DNA of 64,000 nucleotides from Bordetella parapertussis. Lineage in GTDB: Bacteria > Pseudomonadota > Gammaproteobacteria > Burkholderiales > Burkholderiaceae_C. The DNA is taken from the NCBI GenBank assembly GCA_945878355.1, contig CAMCTC010000017.1:1-64000 (forward strand). The letters run 5' to 3'. Numbering within the stretch: the first letter of the stretch is position 1; each line of letters starts with the position of its first letter. This document shows positions 60,933-64,000 of the stretch, in pieces. Below the pieces are notes generated by a model. That model was not told the DNA's origin. It made no database searches and worked only from the letters and a program-made list of their open reading frames with translations. Both the position numbers and the translations under genes were made by a program.

Positions 60933-61283
60933 ACTTTGTGGACGGTGCACCGGTGCTGCTGTCCGACGTGTTGATCCCGACGAATGCCATTGGCCTATGG
61001 GAGGTGGAACTGCCCGGCGTGTCCCACCGCAGCAGCCTGTTGCCGCTGTGGCGTGACATGGATGCACGCTATGCGGGCGGCTCCAACGGTTCGGCCAAGC
61101 CACCGCATCGACGGCGATACCCAGACCGGCGAAGCCTGGTACCGGGCCTTCGTGACTGGCTTCCAGGATCAAAATATCATCGCCCGCTGCTGCGATACTC
61201 TGATGCAAGCGGGGCAGGGCTGCAAAGTGGTGGCCGACCCCTTGGTGGACAAAGAAGAGCTCGTTCTTAGGAAGGTCGCAGTG
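60933..61283 (+). pseudogene. Unidentified decayed coding fragments
   Basis: Two gene-like stretches in different frames: one reads DVLIPTNAIGLWEVELPG and continues with SHRSSLLPLWRDMDARYAGG; the other, further right, reads IDGDTQTGEAWYRAFVTGFQ and DTLMQAGQGCKVVADPLVD. Amino-acid composition looks genuine, but neither has a start or a recognisable domain, and the frame changes within about 100 bases. They look like remains of one or two genes between the IS66 fragment and the intact glycosyltransferase. Confidence 0.4.
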
Positions 61284-62294
61284 ATGGCTGTCAGCACACG
61301 AAAAAACATAATCGAAGCCCCCGCCGGTACGTCGGGCAGCACGGGCGGCCAGGGTGGCTTTCCCGGCCATGGCTTTCCCCTGGTCAGCATCCTGATACCC
61401 ACGCACAATCGGCCCGACTATGCCGAACTGGCACTACAAAGCGCGCTGGCGCAGAGCTACCCCCACGTCGAAATCATCGTCAATGACAACAGCGACGACA
61501 CGCTGACGCAGGAGCGCTTTGCGCCCTACCTGGCACGCCACCCCCACATCCACTATGCAAGGGTGCCGGGCTGCGGCGCGATGGAGAACTTTCACCACTG
61601 CTTTACCCGATCCCATGGAGAATACGTCAACTACCTGATGGATGATGACCTGTTCCACCCCGAGAAGATACAGAAGATGATGTCCTTCATGCTGGCCAAA
61701 CCCAGCATTGGCCTGGTCACCTCCTTTCGGCAATTGATTGATTCCCAAGGCAAGGACATGGCGCCCATTGCCGGCACCGAACGCAGCTTTGAGATCGATA
61801 CCCTGATCGGCGGGCGCTCGCTGGGCAATATGATTTTTTCCACCGGCCAGAACATGATTGGCGAGCCCACCACGGTGCTGTTTCGCAAGAGCGATGTCGG
61901 CGACCAGTTTGGCCGCTTCTGCGGCAAGCAGTACACCACGCTGTCGGATGTGGCCACTTGGCTGTCTATCCTCTCGCACAAGGATTGTGTCTACCTGCCA
62001 GAGGCTCTGAGCTATTTCCGCATACACGGCGGTCAGGACCAGCGCAGCAATGGCATCAAGATCAAGGCCAACATCGAATGGTTGGAGCTTTTTTGCGACA
62101 GCCATGAACAGCAAAAATTCATGGCTGATCAGGCGATGGCTCACGAACTGCTCAGCTCCAAGCTGGTGACCTGTCTGTGGTTCTTGCTGCCGCTACGTGA
62201 AGAGGTCAAGGCCGGAGCGTATAGCGTGGAGCGCTTGCAGGGGGTGTTGCAACAGGCCGCGGGCATTCTGTTCGGACAGCAGCGCTTTGTATAG
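61284..62294 (+). CDS. Family 2 glycosyltransferase
   Basis: A 336-residue GT-A glycosyltransferase. It shows FPLVSILIPTHNRPDYAELA, VEIIVNDNSDD and the metal-binding YLMDDDLFHPEKIQ, then a helical C-terminal region. The frame is open upstream into decayed sequence, but the ATG at 61284 has AGGAAGG eight bases upstream and gives a normal N-terminus after a Gly-rich leader. It belongs to the O-antigen or surface-glycan locus; the sugar transferred is unknown. Confidence 0.85.
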   Translation: MAVSTRKNIIEAPAGTSGSTGGQGGFPGHGFPLVSILIPTHNRPDYAELALQSALAQSYPHVEIIVNDNSDDTLTQERFAPYLARHPHIHYARVPGCGAMENFHHCFTRSHGEYVNYLMDDDLFHPEKIQKMMSFMLAKPSIGLVTSFRQLIDSQGKDMAPIAGTERSFEIDTLIGGRSLGNMIFSTGQNMIGEPTTVLFRKSDVGDQFGRFCGKQYTTLSDVATWLSILSHKDCVYLPEALSYFRIHGGQDQRSNGIKIKANIEWLELFCDSHEQQKFMADQAMAHELLSSKLVTCLWFLLPLREEVKAGAYSVERLQGVLQQAAGILFGQQRFV

Positions 62295-62345
62295 GCACAC
62301 AGCTGACAGTAGCCCATTTGACCGCGGCAATTGATTGGGGATTTA

Positions 62346-63038
62346 ATGAATAAGTCAGAAATGAAATGTGGTGTTTGCGGCGGGGTAAGTTTTACCAGTC
62401 GGCACGTTTTGTGGGACGGCCTGGTCAATGAATGGCAACTCGCCCCCCATGAGGTTTCTTATGTGGACCGCCAGCAAGGTGAATTCTGCAATGGCTGTGG
62501 TTGCAACCTGCGCTCCATCGCCTTGGCAAACGCGATCCGAGCCTATGTTGGCACGGACACCCTGTTTCGCGAGCTCGCGACGATGCCACGTGCGCGCGAA
62601 TTGTCAATCTTGGAGATCAATGAGGCGGGCATGTTGTCTCCGATGCTTCGGCAGTTTCCTCACTATGTGTTTGGTGCCTACCCGGAAGTTGATATTCATC
62701 GGCTTCCTTATCCGGACCAGCGCTTTGACTTGGTTGTCCACTCCGATACCTTGGAGCATGTAGTGGATCCTGTACATGCACTGACAGAATGCCGCAGGGT
62801 GCTCAAGCCGGGTGGCGCGCTATGTTTTACGGTGCCTGTGATTGTCGGGCGCATGTCTCGCAACCGTGCTGGCTTACCCAAAAGTTGCCATGGTGCGTCG
62901 ACCACAACAGCAAATGATTTCGTCGTTCAGACGGAATTCGGAGCCGACGCATGGGGGTATGTCATGCAGTCTGGGTTTGCGGAGGTTCAAATCCACGCCG
63001 TTGAGTATCCAGCGGCACTGGCTTTTTTAGCTCGATGA
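62346..63038 (+). CDS. SAM-dependent methyltransferase with N-terminal zinc ribbon
   Basis: A 230-residue class I methyltransferase. Cysteine pairs CGVCGG and CNGCGC near the N-terminus suggest a zinc ribbon. The core shows LSILEINEAGML in place of a glycine-rich SAM loop, then DLVVHSDTLEHVVDPVHAL and LKPGGALCFTVPVI. The atypical first motif may weaken SAM binding. Base composition is lower in G+C than in upstream genes. It lies in the surface-glycan locus and probably modifies a sugar. Confidence 0.8.
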   Translation: MNKSEMKCGVCGGVSFTSRHVLWDGLVNEWQLAPHEVSYVDRQQGEFCNGCGCNLRSIALANAIRAYVGTDTLFRELATMPRARELSILEINEAGMLSPMLRQFPHYVFGAYPEVDIHRLPYPDQRFDLVVHSDTLEHVVDPVHALTECRRVLKPGGALCFTVPVIVGRMSRNRAGLPKSCHGASTTTANDFVVQTEFGADAWGYVMQSGFAEVQIHAVEYPAALAFLAR

Positions 63039-63080
63039 CACTGATTGGAAAAATATTTATGCATCATTTCAGGAGCACCA

Positions 63081-63722
63081 ATGGCACACATTGAACAGAT
63101 GTTTTTCTTTCAGAATGTGAAACACTTTTTTCCTCGCTACTTTCATGCGACACGTGTGCTTGAAATAGGCGCACTTAATATCAATGGAACAGTACGGATT
63201 TTTTTCGATAAAGCGCAATACACTGGTATAGACATTGGAGTTGGAGACTGCGTGGACGAGGTGTGCCGCGGCGAAGACTATCCCGCTGCAGCCAATACAT
63301 TTGATGTGGTTTTGTCCACGGAAGTGTTTGAACACGCGGAGAACTGGGATCTTATTTTCCTGAATATGCTGCGCTTGGCTAAGCTCGATGGTTTGGTCGC
63401 CTTCTCATGCGCGAGCCGCGGGCGAACGCAGCACGGCACCAGCCTTTTCAGTGGGCATGCTGCGCCGCATGTTGCCCAAAGTACGGACTATTACCGAAAT
63501 CTTACGGCCAAGGACTTTACGGACGCCTTTAAGATGGAGCACTGGTTTTCTGATTTTTTCTTTGTCGAGGACATGGATTGCTTGTATTTCGTCGGACTGG
63601 TTCGCAAGGAAAGCAACTATTTACAGAGTATGCAAATGTTCAAGCAAGCGTATGGAGACTATCTGCACAAACGCCACGTTCAGGGATTGCCACACAAATA
63701 CATAACAACAGGGGCGTTTTGA
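63081..63722 (+). CDS. Class I SAM-dependent methyltransferase
   Basis: A 213-residue methyltransferase. RVLEIGALNINGTV forms the SAM loop, followed by YTGIDIGVGDCVDEV, DVVLSTEVFEHAENW and a late LRLAKLDGLVAFSCAS. AGGAG lies five bases ahead of the ATG at 63081, which is chosen over an upstream in-frame start at 63045. The sequence is AT-rich compared with most of the window, like the previous gene, which suggests a shared foreign origin. Confidence 0.82.
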   Translation: MAHIEQMFFFQNVKHFFPRYFHATRVLEIGALNINGTVRIFFDKAQYTGIDIGVGDCVDEVCRGEDYPAAANTFDVVLSTEVFEHAENWDLIFLNMLRLAKLDGLVAFSCASRGRTQHGTSLFSGHAAPHVAQSTDYYRNLTAKDFTDAFKMEHWFSDFFFVEDMDCLYFVGLVRKESNYLQSMQMFKQAYGDYLHKRHVQGLPHKYITTGAF

Positions 63723-63767
63723 GCCAATGTGCGTGGCGTTTGTTGATGCCGCTGAGGACCATCTTTG

Positions 63768-64000
63768 ATGAACATCCATACCATTCCGCTCGTTTCTGTT
63801 TCCTACAACTCAGCCGAGCTGGTGGATGAATTGCTGGGCTCGTTCCGGCAGTACTACGCCAACCCTGTCACCATCATCGACGGCTCCAGCGCCGAACACG
63901 CCCCGGCGATTGAGGTCGTCTGCGCCCGCTATGCGGGTGTCAAGTTCATCCACTTTGACTACAACATCCACCACGGCCCCGGCATGGCCTGGGCGTTCCA
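63768..64000 (+). CDS. Family 2 glycosyltransferase, 3' end beyond the window
   Basis: The first 77 residues are visible, beginning at an ATG preceded by AGGA. The start IPLVSVSYNSAELVDELLGS and the following PVTIIDGSSAEHAPAIEVV match the GT2 nucleotide-binding half, with DGSS in the metal/sugar-binding position and FIHFDYNIHHGPGMAWAF further on. The gene continues past 64000, so its specificity cannot be assessed. Confidence 0.75.
   Translation, partial: MNIHTIPLVSVSYNSAELVDELLGSFRQYYANPVTIIDGSSAEHAPAIEVVCARYAGVKFIHFDYNIHHGPGMAWAF

Overview
The window is high-GC DNA from a polarly flagellated betaproteobacterium, most likely Burkholderiales of the Leptothrix/Rubrivivax/Sphaerotilus kind. 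This is a judgement from protein style, FliA-type promoters and the flhA-flhF-flhG-fliA plus flgAMN arrangement; no rRNA or tRNA gene was found to anchor taxonomy. Both ends cut through genes.

Region 1 (1-13.9 kb) is carboxylic-acid/acyl-CoA metabolism: a truncated acyl-CoA ligase, a hotdog thioesterase, a quinone oxidoreductase, a three-gene ABC importer that runs straight into a class III CoA-transferase and two enoyl-CoA hydratase paralogues, then a DUF1800/DUF1501 pair and a long-chain fatty-acid CoA ligase.

Region 2 (14.2-29.5 kb) is motility. Two unknown small genes and a response regulator with an eroded HD-GYP domain precede a tightly overlapping operon of six poorly recognisable genes (16.7-22.7 kb). 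The last three look like degenerate CheW, chemoreceptor and CheA proteins, and the operon runs without a gap into flgA-flgM-flgN. Facing it are fliA, flhG (without its P-loop), flhF and flhA.

Region 3 (29.7-39.6 kb) holds a NarL-type two-component pair, two paralogous family-2 glycosyltransferases and a methyltransferase (candidate flagellin modification), then fliC-flaG-fliD-fliS. fliC has a near-consensus sigma-28 promoter. A ten-C homopolymer sits just before the fliS start.

Region 4 (39.6-53.7 kb) is a type I secretion locus: an HlyB-like ABC exporter and HlyD-like adaptor, and two secreted proteins built from long arrays of an octapeptide repeat followed by a FrpC-like EF-hand module. 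The larger (2023 aa) also carries RTX repeats and a serralysin-type metalloprotease domain. The smaller has a sigma-28 promoter closely matching that of fliC, so secretion of these proteins appears to be tied to flagellar late-gene expression. A GT41 (O-GlcNAc-transferase-like) gene follows.

Region 5 (54.1-64 kb) is an O-antigen locus for CDP-3,6-dideoxyhexose synthesis (reductase, rfbF, rfbG, rfbH) with a split transketolase pair. A small antitoxin-like gene lies between rfbG and rfbH, and RfbH carries a MazF/PemK-like toxin domain fused in frame at its N-terminus. Downstream are a decayed patch (epimerase fragment, IS66-like fragment) and AT-richer methyltransferase and glycosyltransferase genes that look recently acquired.
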